Shown here one piece after another: positions 26,451 through 35,498 of a DNA stretch of 64,000 nt. Position 1 is the first letter of the stretch; the number at the start of each line of letters is the position of its first letter. The position numbers were made by a program, and so were the translations under genes. The notes below the pieces were generated by a model, which had not been told where the DNA came from, made no database searches, and saw only the letters and a program-made list of their open reading frames with translations. Location: NCBI GenBank assembly GCA_003105035.1, contig PQAL01000011.1, positions 1 to 64,000 on the forward strand, written 5' to 3'. Source of the stretch: Anaerolineales bacterium. GTDB taxonomy: Bacteria > Chloroflexota > Anaerolineae > Anaerolineales > UBA4823.

Positions 26451-26527
26451 CTGATTGTCTCATAGTTACAGCACACCAAAGCTCAGACGAAGTTGATTCG
26501 TATTACAACTGAGTGTTATTTATCAAA

Positions 26528-26556
26528 GTAAGGGCGTAGCGACGCTACATCCTTAC
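26528..26556. repeat. REP-like palindromic hairpin after gpmA
   Basis: GTAAGG-gc-GTAGC-gac-GCTAC-at-CCTTAC forms a near-perfect 29-nt hairpin with one 2-nt internal bulge on each side. It lacks a T-run on either strand, so it is not a classical terminator. Its shape is that of a small interspersed palindromic unit. It lies in the 190-nt gap between convergent genes. Confidence 0.45.
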
Positions 26557-26640
26557 TCTATCTGGACAGATTTGCAATATGACTTATTTCTGCCTTGGGT
26601 ATATTCGCTTGGCTCAGATTTTGTTATATTACAGCTTGGA

Positions 26641-27381
26641 TCAATTTTCTGGCGATTCCGCAAGGCTCGGATCAATCTTCCTGCGTAAAATCCACCTGGA
26701 TCCGAAATAAAACAATAACGCCAGGGCTGCAGTTAGACCTCCTACCATCAGGAAGGTGTCCTGCCAAAAACGCTCAGGGAACAGACGAATCAATGTATCG
26801 CTAAATAGGAAGGTCCAGGTGCCGGCTTTAAAAAAGATCTCATGGAAAATCACAAACAGGTAATTAAACGCAACCAGGACAAATAGGATGATCAAGCCCA
26901 TCAAAGCCAGGGTGAGCAACCCACCACGCTGCAACCCTTTGAGATATAGAGGCATCCACTTGCCAAGCCAGGCCCAAATTGCCAATAATACCAGTGCAAT
27001 GAGACCGATCAACAACACTTTCAACGCCTCCTGGACAACATTCTTGACATCCAGCATATGCTGGAGCTCACGATCATTATACAGGCGGGTGCAGTCGGTC
27101 ATCTCCAGGCAGGTGGGCGGAGGGGCTTGTTGTCCCTCGGGGAAGCGCAGATCACCCAGGAAGGAAATTCCGGCAGAATTTACCAGGTATTCAACTGCCA
27201 GACGCCCATATTTGAGGCGATCCTGCAGCGTGAAGCCGTAAGGATCAGCGGGGAAACCAGGTGTGTGATATTCAAACTGCAAATACCATGGATTAATCAC
27301 GAACCTAACCACCGACAAGACAATCACCACCGGCAGGATGATCGCTACCAGCCAGGAAAGTACCTTATAAAGAACTTTCAT
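26641..27381 (-). CDS. TIGR01906/DUF1461-type integral membrane protein
   Basis: 246 aa. One N-terminal membrane helix (about 7-27), an external region of about 100 residues containing PWYLQFEY and DRLKYGRLAVEYL, and three C-terminal helices (about 113-133, 145-168, 195-220). The layout and the external motif match a family of Gram-positive integral membrane proteins with no known function. Start ATG 27381 has GAGGG 7 nt upstream. It lies 31 nt after the spermidine-synthase-like gene. Confidence 0.7.
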   Translation of the reverse strand: MKVLYKVLSWLVAIILPVVIVLSVVRFVINPWYLQFEYHTPGFPADPYGFTLQDRLKYGRLAVEYLVNSAGISFLGDLRFPEGQQAPPPTCLEMTDCTRLYNDRELQHMLDVKNVVQEALKVLLIGLIALVLLAIWAWLGKWMPLYLKGLQRGGLLTLALMGLIILFVLVAFNYLFVIFHEIFFKAGTWTFLFSDTLIRLFPERFWQDTFLMVGGLTAALALLFYFGSRWILRRKIDPSLAESPEN

Positions 27382-27411
27382 ACCCATACCCTCATTGACT
27401 GACTCATCCCC

Positions 27412-28995
27412 TTAATGTCCAATTTCTCCAAGATCACCAAACATTACATATCCCAGCACCATGCGGTTGGTCACCCATTCGATAGGTGACCAGTCATCGG
27501 TGTACACCACATCCACAGGTGGCGTGGGTTGAACGTGGTCCAACGCAGTCCGGATCGAATCTAACAACAGGTTCGATGCACCCCCCGCTGTTATCAATTG
27601 ATCATAATTCGCCTGCAAGTTGGAAAACTGTGTCGGTTGCTTTGTGGCATAGATCATGGTGTTATAAGACCCAGGCACATCCACGATGTACACGGAGGGA
27701 AAAACGGTCTGAATAGTACTGGCCATCTGATTTATCAGGGTACGGTCGACTGGTGACCTGCCGACATTGACCACCAGCACGCCAGCCTCTGTAAGATGCT
27801 CCTTGGTAGTTTGGAAGAATTCCTGGGTGGTCAGATGTGGTGGTATATACGGTGGGCGGTATGCATCCACCGCGATCATGGAATAGGTCTTGTCGCTGTG
27901 CTCCAGTCCCACCCGACCATCTTGAGGGATGGCATTCAGGTTGGGCAGGTCCATCCCGAAATATATTTTTCCCACATCGATGATCGCCGGGTCGATCTCA
28001 AAACCGTCGATGGGGATATCGCCAAAGACCGCGCTGGCCTGACGGGCGACTGTCCCGGCAGCTAAACCGATGATGGCGATATTTTTTACCTGGCTGGTCG
28101 GATAGGGTGGCTGGTTAAAAAATGAACCAACCAGGAACTCTTGCCATGGCCCTCCATAATTAAGCTCGGTGGGGTGCCACATTGAGTGGATTCCCTGGCC
28201 CTCATTCAAACGCAGGTAGCGGTAGCCATCCTGCTCGATAACCTGGATATAGTTGTAGGCTGATTCCTTCTCGAAAATCTCACCCGCGGTCTGCTTAATC
28301 GGTCCTCGACCCCAGGCAATTCCCAGGCCGACCAGGACAATCGGCATCCAGATCCACATCAGGGCTTTCTTCCAACCGGCTGATTTCCACATCCCAATGA
28401 TCGCCACCGACACCAGGAAAACACTAAATATGAGGAAGGTATATGTGGTACCAACGAGGGGTATGAGCACCAGCACAGGCAGGAAAGTGCCAATGAATGA
28501 TCCCAGTGTAGATATGGCATAGATCTGTCCCGAGATACGCCCGGCCTGGCGGGAATCAACAATAGCCAGGCGGATCGCGAACGGAGATATCGTGCCCAGA
28601 ATGGTCACCGGGACGATGAACAAGACCAAAACCGCAGTGAAGGAACCAAGCAGGATTCCCACCTGCAGCTGGTCGAACGCATCAGCAGCAGCCAGCAGCA
28701 CCGGGCGCGCCACAAAAGGAACCAGACCTGCCGTAAAACCTCCCCAAGCCAGGATCGCATACATCGTCTGCGGTTTGGGCGAGCGGTCGGCCCAGATCCC
28801 ACCGATGAAATACCCGGCCGTCAGGTAAATCAGGATCAAGCCAATAATGCTAGCCCACACCAGGTTGCTTGTCCCAAAGATGTTACCCAGTAAACGTGAT
28901 GCGCTAAACTCGATCGCCAGGCTGGTCATCCCCGCACAAAACACGGCGAAATACAGGTAGCTTTTTGAGACGCTTGCGCTAGAAAATGTTTTCAT
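27412..28995 (-). CDS. Fused membrane (MFS-like) / spermidine synthase-like protein
   Basis: 527 aa. The first 230 residues hold about seven membrane helices; the C-terminal part is a methyltransferase-like Rossmann domain (NIAIIGLAAGTVARQ, then DGFEIDPAIIDVGK, DGRVGL and IAVDAYRPPYIPPHL) of the polyamine synthase fold. Such fusions are common in environmental bacteria. Transfer of an aminopropyl group to putrescine is possible but unproved, because the putrescine-site residues cannot be confirmed here. Start at ATG 28995 follows the family; an in-frame GTG at 29031 sits too close to the -10 box. Confidence 0.82.
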   Translation of the reverse strand: MKTFSSASVSKSYLYFAVFCAGMTSLAIEFSASRLLGNIFGTSNLVWASIIGLILIYLTAGYFIGGIWADRSPKPQTMYAILAWGGFTAGLVPFVARPVLLAAADAFDQLQVGILLGSFTAVLVLFIVPVTILGTISPFAIRLAIVDSRQAGRISGQIYAISTLGSFIGTFLPVLVLIPLVGTTYTFLIFSVFLVSVAIIGMWKSAGWKKALMWIWMPIVLVGLGIAWGRGPIKQTAGEIFEKESAYNYIQVIEQDGYRYLRLNEGQGIHSMWHPTELNYGGPWQEFLVGSFFNQPPYPTSQVKNIAIIGLAAGTVARQASAVFGDIPIDGFEIDPAIIDVGKIYFGMDLPNLNAIPQDGRVGLEHSDKTYSMIAVDAYRPPYIPPHLTTQEFFQTTKEHLTEAGVLVVNVGRSPVDRTLINQMASTIQTVFPSVYIVDVPGSYNTMIYATKQPTQFSNLQANYDQLITAGGASNLLLDSIRTALDHVQPTPPVDVVYTDDWSPIEWVTNRMVLGYVMFGDLGEIGH

Positions 28996-29035
28996 AGATG
29001 GAGTCTGTTCTAACCATAACAGCACTAACACGGGG

Positions 29036-29064
29036 ATTATATCCTACGCTTCACCTTCACACAA
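29036..29064 (-). promoter_or_regulatory. Probable promoter of the spermidine synthase-like gene
   Basis: On the minus strand TTGTGT (29064-29059) and TATAAT (29041-29036) are 17 nt apart. Start of transcription would fall near 29029, leaving a leader of about 34 nt with no clear ribosome site before ATG 28995. Confidence 0.5.
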
Positions 29065-29207
29065 ACCACGGGTTTCCTAAAAATTTTTCTGAAAGCCTCT
29101 CACGGTGAATAGTGGTGGCACGGCGCATTAGCGCTTTGTTAATCATTAATCCCCATTCTTGCGTATAATTGGCACATCTATGCGTTTAATATAAGGAGGA
29201 AAATTCT

Positions 29208-29636
29208 ATGCTAAAGGAATTCAGGGATTTCGCTCTAAAAGGAAATGTTGTCGACCTGGCTTTTGCGGTGATCCTGGGAGCCGCATTCGGAGCCATCGTG
29301 TCCTCCCTGGTGAATGACATGGTCATGCCGGTCATTGGCTACGCGCTGGGAGGTGTTAATTTCAACGATCTATTTTTCTCCCTCAACGGCGTAGCTTATG
29401 CATCCCTGGCAGATGCTAAGGCAGCTGGAGCACCAACCATCAACTACGGCGTGTTCATCAATACCATAATAACCTTCATCATCGTCGCCTTTGTCCTTTT
29501 CTTGCTAGTGCGTGGTATGAATCGCATGAGGAAGGCACCTGCTCCAGCAGCACCCACCACGAAGGAATGCCCGCATTGCTTCACCCAGATACCCATCCCA
29601 GCCACACGCTGCCCGAATTGTACATCGGAGCTATAG
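29208..29636 (+). CDS. mscL: Large-conductance mechanosensitive channel with C-terminal zinc ribbon
   Basis: 142 aa. The N-terminal half is Msc[41 protein letters not shown] gives the amphipathic N helix and pore helix, and residues 80-102 the second helix. The usual C-terminal helical bundle is replaced by an Ala/Pro linker and a zinc ribbon with Cys121, 124, 135 and 138. The channel opens on membrane tension to relieve osmotic downshock. AAGGAGG lies 8 nt before the ATG and a TATAAT box lies at 29164-29169. Confidence 0.93.
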   Translation: MLKEFRDFALKGNVVDLAFAVILGAAFGAIVSSLVNDMVMPVIGYALGGVNFNDLFFSLNGVAYASLADAKAAGAPTINYGVFINTIITFIIVAFVLFLLVRGMNRMRKAPAPAAPTTKECPHCFTQIPIPATRCPNCTSEL

Positions 29637-29651
29637 CACCCTGGATAACGA

Positions 29652-32396
29652 ATGAACCCCAATAAGCCAACAGGTGCGGAGGTCCGCCAAACATTCATCG
29701 ATTTTTTTGTTGAGCACGGTCACACATTTGTCCCATCTGCCCCTCTCGTTCCAGGAGGTGACCAGACCCTACTGTTTACCAATGCCGGCATGGTCCAATT
29801 TAAAGATGTCTTCCTCGGCCTGGATAAACGGCCTTATACACGCGCCACCGATTCGCAGAAGTGCATGCGCGTGGCGGGCAAGCACAATGATCTGGAGGAT
29901 GTTGGCAGGGATAATATCCACCATACCTTCTTCGAGATGCTGGGGAATTGGTCATTTGGTGATTACTACAAAAAGGAAGCCATTACCTGGGCCTGGCAGC
30001 TATTGACCGATGTATGGGGTTTGCCCAGGGAAAACCTGTGGGCTACCGTCTTCCAGGATGAGAATGGGCTCATCCCGCCTGACGATGAAGCCGCCGAATA
30101 TTGGAAGCAGATACCTGGGATAGATCCGGCGCATGTGCTGTATTTCGGTCGCAAGGATAATTTTTGGGAGATGGCAGAGACCGGTCCATGCGGGCCATGC
30201 AGCGAGATACACCTGGACCGCGGTATACGCTATTGTGACAAGCAAGACATTGCTGGGCACGTTTGCCGGGTGAATGGCGACTGCCTGCGTTTCCTCGAGC
30301 TGTGGAACCTGGTATTCATCCAGTACAACCACCTGAGCCCCACCCAGCTCGAACCGTTGCCTGCTAAGCACGTGGACACAGGCATGGGTTTTGAGCGTAT
30401 TGTCTCGGTGCTCCAGGGAGTGGATTCGAACTACCGCACCGACCTGTTGTGGCCTTTGATCCTCACCACCCAAAAGCTTAGCGGGCACACCGATGAGCAG
30501 CGCGAAGAACAGTTTACTCCCTATCGCGTAATTGCCGACCATGCCCGCGCAGCGGCATTCCTGATTGCCGATGGCGTGGTCCCCGGCAATATGGGCCGGA
30601 ACTACGTCACGCGCATGATCATCCGCCGAGCGTACCGATTTGGTGGCAAGATAGGTTTAAATGAACCCTTCCTATCCAAAGTGGCAGAAAAGGTCATCCA
30701 ATCCTATGGAGATTTCTACCCTGAGCTGAAACGCAATCAAAAAGCGATCCTGATCGATATCCGCCTCGAGGAAGAGCGCTTCCAGCGTACCCTGGACAGG
30801 GCAACCACCCATCTCGAAGCACTACTTGATGATGTGGAAAAAACTAACCAGAAAACCCTGGATGGTGTCTTGGCAGCAGACCTGTATACCACCTATGGCT
30901 TACCTTTTGAAATTACTCGCGATATTACCCGGGAGCGTGGTCTGGATGTTGATGAAGCCAGTTACACGCTGGCCAGGGAAGAACACCGCCAGGCATCGGG
31001 TGCTGGCAAAGCGTTCGGTGACCAGGGCGGTGAGGATGTCGAGGTGTATCGCCAGCTGGCTAATAAGCTGATCAGCCAGGGAGATTTGCCCGAGAAGGGT
31101 GTTCTCTACGACCCCTATAATCGCCTGGAGGTATCCGGCCAGGTATTGGCTTTGGTCCAATCTGGCAAGCCGGTCAAGGTTGCCATGCCGGGGGATAAAG
31201 TCGATGTCACCCTGCCTGAAACCTGTTTCTATATCGCATCCGGCGGGCAGGTATCCGATACCGGGTGGATCCATGCGGCGGATGATGCCTGGTCGATTGA
31301 AGTTTCTGACATGCGGAAACCTGTTGCCGGTTTACTCGTGCATGTGGGCAAGGTAACCCGTGGACAACCAAAGATAGGCGATGAAGCGATTGCCTCTGTG
31401 GATGCTTTACGGCGCCGGGACATCATGCGTAACCATACCGCTACACATCTGCTGCATGCGGAGTTGCGCAGGGTGTTGGGCGAGCATGCCCGCCAGGCAG
31501 GCTCATTGGTTGCCCCTGACCGACTGCGATTCGACTTCAACCACCCTGAAGCGGTGACCTATGCACAGCTGCGTGAGATCGAAGCTGGCGTAAACCGGCA
31601 CATCCTGGGAGATTACCCCCTGCGGATCACAAACAAACCCCTACAACAAGCGATTGATGAAGGGGCGATGGCCTTATTCGGAGAAAAATACAGCGAGACC
31701 GTGCGAACCATCACCATCGGGGGTGAAAAACCATTCTCGTACGAGCTGTGTGGTGGGACACACGTGCGCGAGACTGGCGATATTGGCGTGTGCCTCATCA
31801 CCAGCGAGGGCAGTGTGGCGGCGGGCATCCGTCGCATAGAAGCCGTCACCGGGCGTAAAGCCTATGAGCTAATCCAAAACCACTTTGAGCTATTAAATCG
31901 CACGGCCAGCTTGCTTGAGAGCACGCCTGAACAGATTCCGGAGAAGACGACCACCCTGCTGGATGAGCTGAGTGTTGCCCGTAGACAAATTGCCACCCTC
32001 AGGCAAGGCCAGGTCGCAGCCGAGTTCAGCCAGAAATTGCACACCGTTCAGGAGCAGCATGGTGTGAGGATCTTAGCCGTGAAGCTGAACGATGCCGGTG
32101 CGGAAGTGCTCCGCCAGATGGTGGACCGCTTCCGTCAGCAATTCCCAGTTAGGGGAGTAGTTGTGCTGGGTAGCGTCAATGATGGACGACCAATCGTGGT
32201 AGCGGGTGTCACCGAAGACCTCGTCGCGCGAGGCATTAATGCGGTTGAGTTAATTCGATACGTCGCAGCTCCCATCGGAGGTGGTGGTGGCGGTAAACCT
32301 ACCCTGGCGCAATCGGGTGGAAAAGACACCAACCAGCTGGAAGCTGCACTGAACACCGTTGAAGCCTGGGTAAAGGATCATTTAAAAAGCAATTAG
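29652..32396 (+). CDS. alaS: Alanyl-tRNA synthetase
   Basis: 914 aa, near the usual 870-900. Class II catalytic core at the N terminus (TNAGMVQFKDVFLG, KCMRVAGKHNDLEDVG, FFEMLGNWSFGDYYKKEAI), tRNA-recognition domain, editing domain with zinc-binding HTATHLLHAEL and CGGTHV, and the C-terminal DHHA1 domain ending GGGGGGKPTLAQSGG. It charges tRNA-Ala and clears mischarged Ser/Gly. It begins 15 nt after mscL, so the two may share a transcript. Confidence 0.97.
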   Translation: MNPNKPTGAEVRQTFIDFFVEHGHTFVPSAPLVPGGDQTLLFTNAGMVQFKDVFLGLDKRPYTRATDSQKCMRVAGKHNDLEDVGRDNIHHTFFEMLGNWSFGDYYKKEAITWAWQLLTDVWGLPRENLWATVFQDENGLIPPDDEAAEYWKQIPGIDPAHVLYFGRKDNFWEMAETGPCGPCSEIHLDRGIRYCDKQDIAGHVCRVNGDCLRFLELWNLVFIQYNHLSPTQLEPLPAKHVDTGMGFERIVSVLQGVDSNYRTDLLWPLILTTQKLSGHTDEQREEQFTPYRVIADHARAAAFLIADGVVPGNMGRNYVTRMIIRRAYRFGGKIGLNEPFLSKVAEKVIQSYGDFYPELKRNQKAILIDIRLEEERFQRTLDRATTHLEALLDDVEKTNQKTLDGVLAADLYTTYGLPFEITRDITRERGLDVDEASYTLAREEHRQASGAGKAFGDQGGEDVEVYRQLANKLISQGDLPEKGVLYDPYNRLEVSGQVLALVQSGKPVKVAMPGDKVDVTLPETCFYIASGGQVSDTGWIHAADDAWSIEVSDMRKPVAGLLVHVGKVTRGQPKIGDEAIASVDALRRRDIMRNHTATHLLHAELRRVLGEHARQAGSLVAPDRLRFDFNHPEAVTYAQLREIEAGVNRHILGDYPLRITNKPLQQAIDEGAMALFGEKYSETVRTITIGGEKPFSYELCGGTHVRETGDIGVCLITSEGSVAAGIRRIEAVTGRKAYELIQNHFELLNRTASLLESTPEQIPEKTTTLLDELSVARRQIATLRQGQVAAEFSQKLHTVQEQHGVRILAVKLNDAGAEVLRQMVDRFRQQFPVRGVVVLGSVNDGRPIVVAGVTEDLVARGINAVELIRYVAAPIGGGGGGKPTLAQSGGKDTNQLEAALNTVEAWVKDHLKSN

Positions 32397-32426
32397 CAAC
32401 CCTTAACGGGCAGCCAGCAAACCTTC

Positions 32427-33935
32427 GTGAAAACCCAAATCATCCAGCTTAACCAAAAGGAAGATACAATCTCGGTCAGGGATAAGATCAGCTGGGCGCA
32501 AACTGAGCGCGTCCTGCTGGTCTGGCCGGATTCTGGAAAGGTACTCAATCATAAGCTGGATCTGATCCTGTTGAAGAGGTACACAGCTTCGCTAGGCTCA
32601 CAGCTGGCCCTGGTGACCCAGGATGCCGAGGTGCGTTTTTATGCAAATCAAATAGGGATCTCAGCCTTTGATACCATCCGGCAGGCCCAGGAACAGGCAT
32701 GGGTAGTTGAGAAACCTGGTCAACTTCTGGCTGGAACCACCGCTAAACACCCTGACCTGGCTCAAATGCGAGTTGCATTAAAAACCAAAAGAGCTGCCTG
32801 GCTGGAGCACCCAGTCACCCGCTATGTGTGCCTTAGTTTTTGCGTGTTAGCTGTGCTCAGCCTCGTGCTCTTATTCTTACCTGGGGCAAAGGTGGTTATC
32901 AACCCAAAGGAAGTTGTCCAATCCGTCAAGATAAATCTATCAGCAGATCCAGGCGCGAGCACGGTAAATATTTCCACCGGCAGCCTGCCAAGTTACACCT
33001 TCGCCACTACCATCGAAGGCAACGCGGTGATCACAGCCACGGGGAGCATCCCCATCCCTGGAGAAGCGGCTGTTGGCAGCCTGCAATTCACGAATAAATC
33101 CAAGAAGACGATCACCATCCCCCCTGGAACAATTGTCAATACTTTTGGCAGCAACCCGGTACGATTCACCACGCTCTCACCTGAAGCAGTGCAGGTAAGG
33201 TCGAATAGATCGGCTCTCATTGATGCCCGGGCGATTAAACCGGGATCAGCAGGTAATCTGCCTGCCGGAAGCCTGGTGGTCATAGAAGGTGAGAAGATCC
33301 AGGGACTATCCGTCACCAATCCAGATGCCACCCACGGGGGAAGCAATATCATGATCCCCTCACCCAGCCTGGGCGATCTGGACGATTTGCGTGAGCAATT
33401 GAGCAACCAATTAAACCAAGCTGGGCTGGCTCAAATTAAATCTCAATTACCCACAGGAGACACCCTCCTGGAACCATCGTTGAAAATCGTCGAAACATTA
33501 GAAGAGGTCTTCAGCCCTGAAATTGGCCAGCCTGCAAAGCACCTCAAACTCTTCTTGCGGGTTCGCCTCGAAGCACAGGTAGTAGCAAGCGAGACGTTAC
33601 ACAGCCTGGTGATACCTATCCTGGAGGCCAGCGCCCCTCCCGGTTTCACTGCCCAGCCGAACACCTTGATGATCGAACAAGTGGATAGCCCATCACTCGA
33701 TGCAGACGGGAAAATCCATTGGCAGGTCAATGCCACACAAATGCTAGAAGCAGAGGTTCCCGTTGGGTTGGTCGCTGAGTCGGTTAAAGGACTCAAGGTA
33801 GACCTTGCCCAAGAACGGTTATCAAACCGTTTGGATCTGGATGAATCTGCCCAGATCATTCTATCACCACGCTGGTGGCCGAGGTTACCCTTCCTGGCTA
33901 TGCGCATAAATGTCGTCCCGGCTGGTTATCAATGA
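32427..33935 (+). CDS. Membrane-anchored baseplate J/gp47-like protein
   Basis: 502 aa. A cytoplasmic-looking N-terminal domain (1-125), one membrane helix (about 131-150, VCLSFCVLAVLSLVLLFLPG), then beta-rich domains with SLQFTNKSKKTITIPPGTIV ... RFTT ... SNRSALIDARAIKPGSAGNLPAGSL, the pattern of the baseplate J/gp47 family of phage and contractile machines. No phage gene is near: the neighbours are alaS, ruvX and mltG. It is probably a domesticated, housekeeping envelope protein. GTG start; stop overlaps ruvX as ATGA. Confidence 0.72.
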   Translation: MKTQIIQLNQKEDTISVRDKISWAQTERVLLVWPDSGKVLNHKLDLILLKRYTASLGSQLALVTQDAEVRFYANQIGISAFDTIRQAQEQAWVVEKPGQLLAGTTAKHPDLAQMRVALKTKRAAWLEHPVTRYVCLSFCVLAVLSLVLLFLPGAKVVINPKEVVQSVKINLSADPGASTVNISTGSLPSYTFATTIEGNAVITATGSIPIPGEAAVGSLQFTNKSKKTITIPPGTIVNTFGSNPVRFTTLSPEAVQVRSNRSALIDARAIKPGSAGNLPAGSLVVIEGEKIQGLSVTNPDATHGGSNIMIPSPSLGDLDDLREQLSNQLNQAGLAQIKSQLPTGDTLLEPSLKIVETLEEVFSPEIGQPAKHLKLFLRVRLEAQVVASETLHSLVIPILEASAPPGFTAQPNTLMIEQVDSPSLDADGKIHWQVNATQMLEAEVPVGLVAESVKGLKVDLAQERLSNRLDLDESAQIILSPRWWPRLPFLAMRINVVPAGYQ

Positions 33936-34348
33936 GAATCATGGCCATAGACCCTGGTGAAAAACGCATCGGGGTGGCAATCAGTGACCCGACTGGCACG
34001 ATCGCATCCTCACTCACCGTGTTGGAGCATGTCGCCAGGGTAATCGATGCAGCCACCATTGCCGAACTAGCCCGGCAACACGAAGTCAAGCTGATTGTCA
34101 TCGGCAAGTCAACCGACGGAGAAGGATTGCCAACCCCAGCCAGCCGACGGGCTGACCGCCTTGAGCAAGCCATTCACCAGCAATGTGTTATCCCAACCAC
34201 ATCCTGGGACGAGAGCTTTAGCACACAGGAAGCTCGCCAGGCGCAACTTGAAATGAAGACTCCCCGCAAAAAACGCAGTGGGCACCTGGATCAGTGGGCT
34301 GCAGTGGTCATTCTGCAATCATACCTGGATTCATTGGAGAATGGTTGA
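33932..34348 (+). CDS. ruvX: Putative pre-16S rRNA nuclease / Holliday junction resolvase-like YqgF
   Basis: 138 aa, full length. RNase H-like fold with AIDPGEKRIGVAISD at the N terminus, VIGKSTDGEG, TSWDESFSTQEA and a C-terminal DQWAAVVILQSYL: the acidic residues of the active site (Asp7 in DPG, Glu in WDE, Asp in DQWAA) are all present. The family trims the 5' end of 16S rRNA and was first described as resolvase-like. The longer frame from 33875 lies inside the baseplate-like gene; ATG 33932 overlaps its stop (ATGA). Confidence 0.93.
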   Translation: MRIMAIDPGEKRIGVAISDPTGTIASSLTVLEHVARVIDAATIAELARQHEVKLIVIGKSTDGEGLPTPASRRADRLEQAIHQQCVIPTTSWDESFSTQEARQAQLEMKTPRKKRSGHLDQWAAVVILQSYLDSLENG

Positions 34349-35495
34349 ATGCATGCCAGATAAGCGGGTAAACTCAAAAGCGAATGGCTGCCTGCTGGGA
34401 ATGATCGTCCTGGTCGGCCTGCTAATCATTGCTGCCCTGCTAGTACCGCAGTTGATCATTTCCAGGGCCGAAAACAGGTTCGGACCCGGTTCTGCAGAGC
34501 TAAGCTCGAAACAAAAACTATATTTTTCTACACTGGTTTTGGCACAATCCAGGGACCTGACAGAGCCTGTTGACCTCAATGGTGGTGATGTAGATTTGAC
34601 CATCGAGCCCGGCGAGTCGGTTCCATCCATTGCAAAAAAACTATGGCAGGCTGGCCTGATTCCGAACCAGGCAGCTTTTCGCAACTACTTGCTTTACACG
34701 GGGATGGATACCAGCCTGAAAGCTGCAACATTCACCCTCAGCCCGGCGATGTCTCCGGTCGAGATCGCCCTGGCAATCCAGTCGTCCGTCACGGCAGACG
34801 TTACTCTGAGTATTCTACCGGGCTGGCGCATCGAAGAAATCGCCAATAGCTTGCCCACCTCCGGGTATAGTATCACCCCCGCAGAATTCATCTCATCCAC
34901 CTCCACGATCCCAGATGGTTATAGTTTTACGAGCTGCATCACAGGCGGTTCCCTTGAAGGCTATCTCTACCCGGGCAGCTATATCCTGCCACGTGAAACC
35001 GGTATAAATGAGCTCCTGTCACAAATCCTGATGGCTTTTGAGACGCAAGTGACCCCCGAGCTTAGAAATGGGTTCACCGCTCATGGCCTGGACTTGTGCC
35101 AGGCGGTGACCCTGGCCTCGATCGTTGAGCGCGAAGCCATGCAAGAAGATGAAATGCCGTTCATTGCCTCCGTGTTTTACAACCGCCTGCGGAATGGTGC
35201 TGTTCTCGCCTCCGACCCGACCGTCCAATACGCCCTCGGTTACAACCCGGCGCAGGCTACCTGGTGGACCAACCCACTTTCCGTCCAGGATTTACAAGTC
35301 GATTCACCCTATAACACGTACGTTTATGTTGGTCTCCCGCCAGGACCGATCGCCAGTCCAGGTCCTGCAGCGCTGCGGGCCGTCGCATTCCCAGCGCAGA
35401 GCCCCTATTATTACTTCAGGGCTGCCTGCGATGGATCGGGGCGGCACCTGTTCGCAGAGACCTATGAAGAGCATGTGTCAAATGCTTGCCCCTAA
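34341..35495 (+). CDS. mltG: Endolytic murein transglycosylase MltG
   Basis: 384 aa. N-terminal membrane helix (about residues 21-42, LLGMIVLVGLLIIAALLV), then a LysM-like domain (GGDVDLTIEPGESVPSIAKKLWQAGLI) and the YceG/MltG catalytic domain with LEGYLYPGSYILPRE, SIVEREAMQEDEMPFIASVFYNRL (catalytic Glu in the first part) and LASDPTVQYAL. It cleaves nascent glycan strands in the membrane and ends chain growth. The ruvX-mltG pair is common. Start ATG 34341 or ATG 34353; ribosome-site spacing does not decide. Confidence 0.93.
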   Translation: MVECMPDKRVNSKANGCLLGMIVLVGLLIIAALLVPQLIISRAENRFGPGSAELSSKQKLYFSTLVLAQSRDLTEPVDLNGGDVDLTIEPGESVPSIAKKLWQAGLIPNQAAFRNYLLYTGMDTSLKAATFTLSPAMSPVEIALAIQSSVTADVTLSILPGWRIEEIANSLPTSGYSITPAEFISSTSTIPDGYSFTSCITGGSLEGYLYPGSYILPRETGINELLSQILMAFETQVTPELRNGFTAHGLDLCQAVTLASIVEREAMQEDEMPFIASVFYNRLRNGAVLASDPTVQYALGYNPAQATWWTNPLSVQDLQVDSPYNTYVYVGLPPGPIASPGPAALRAVAFPAQSPYYYFRAACDGSGRHLFAETYEEHVSNACP

Positions 35496-35498
35496 CTC

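Noticed and set aside
32427-33935. Baseplate J homology taken as a sign of prophage
   Set aside because: No capsid, tail, terminase or integrase gene nearby; neighbours are housekeeping genes and are coupled to it.
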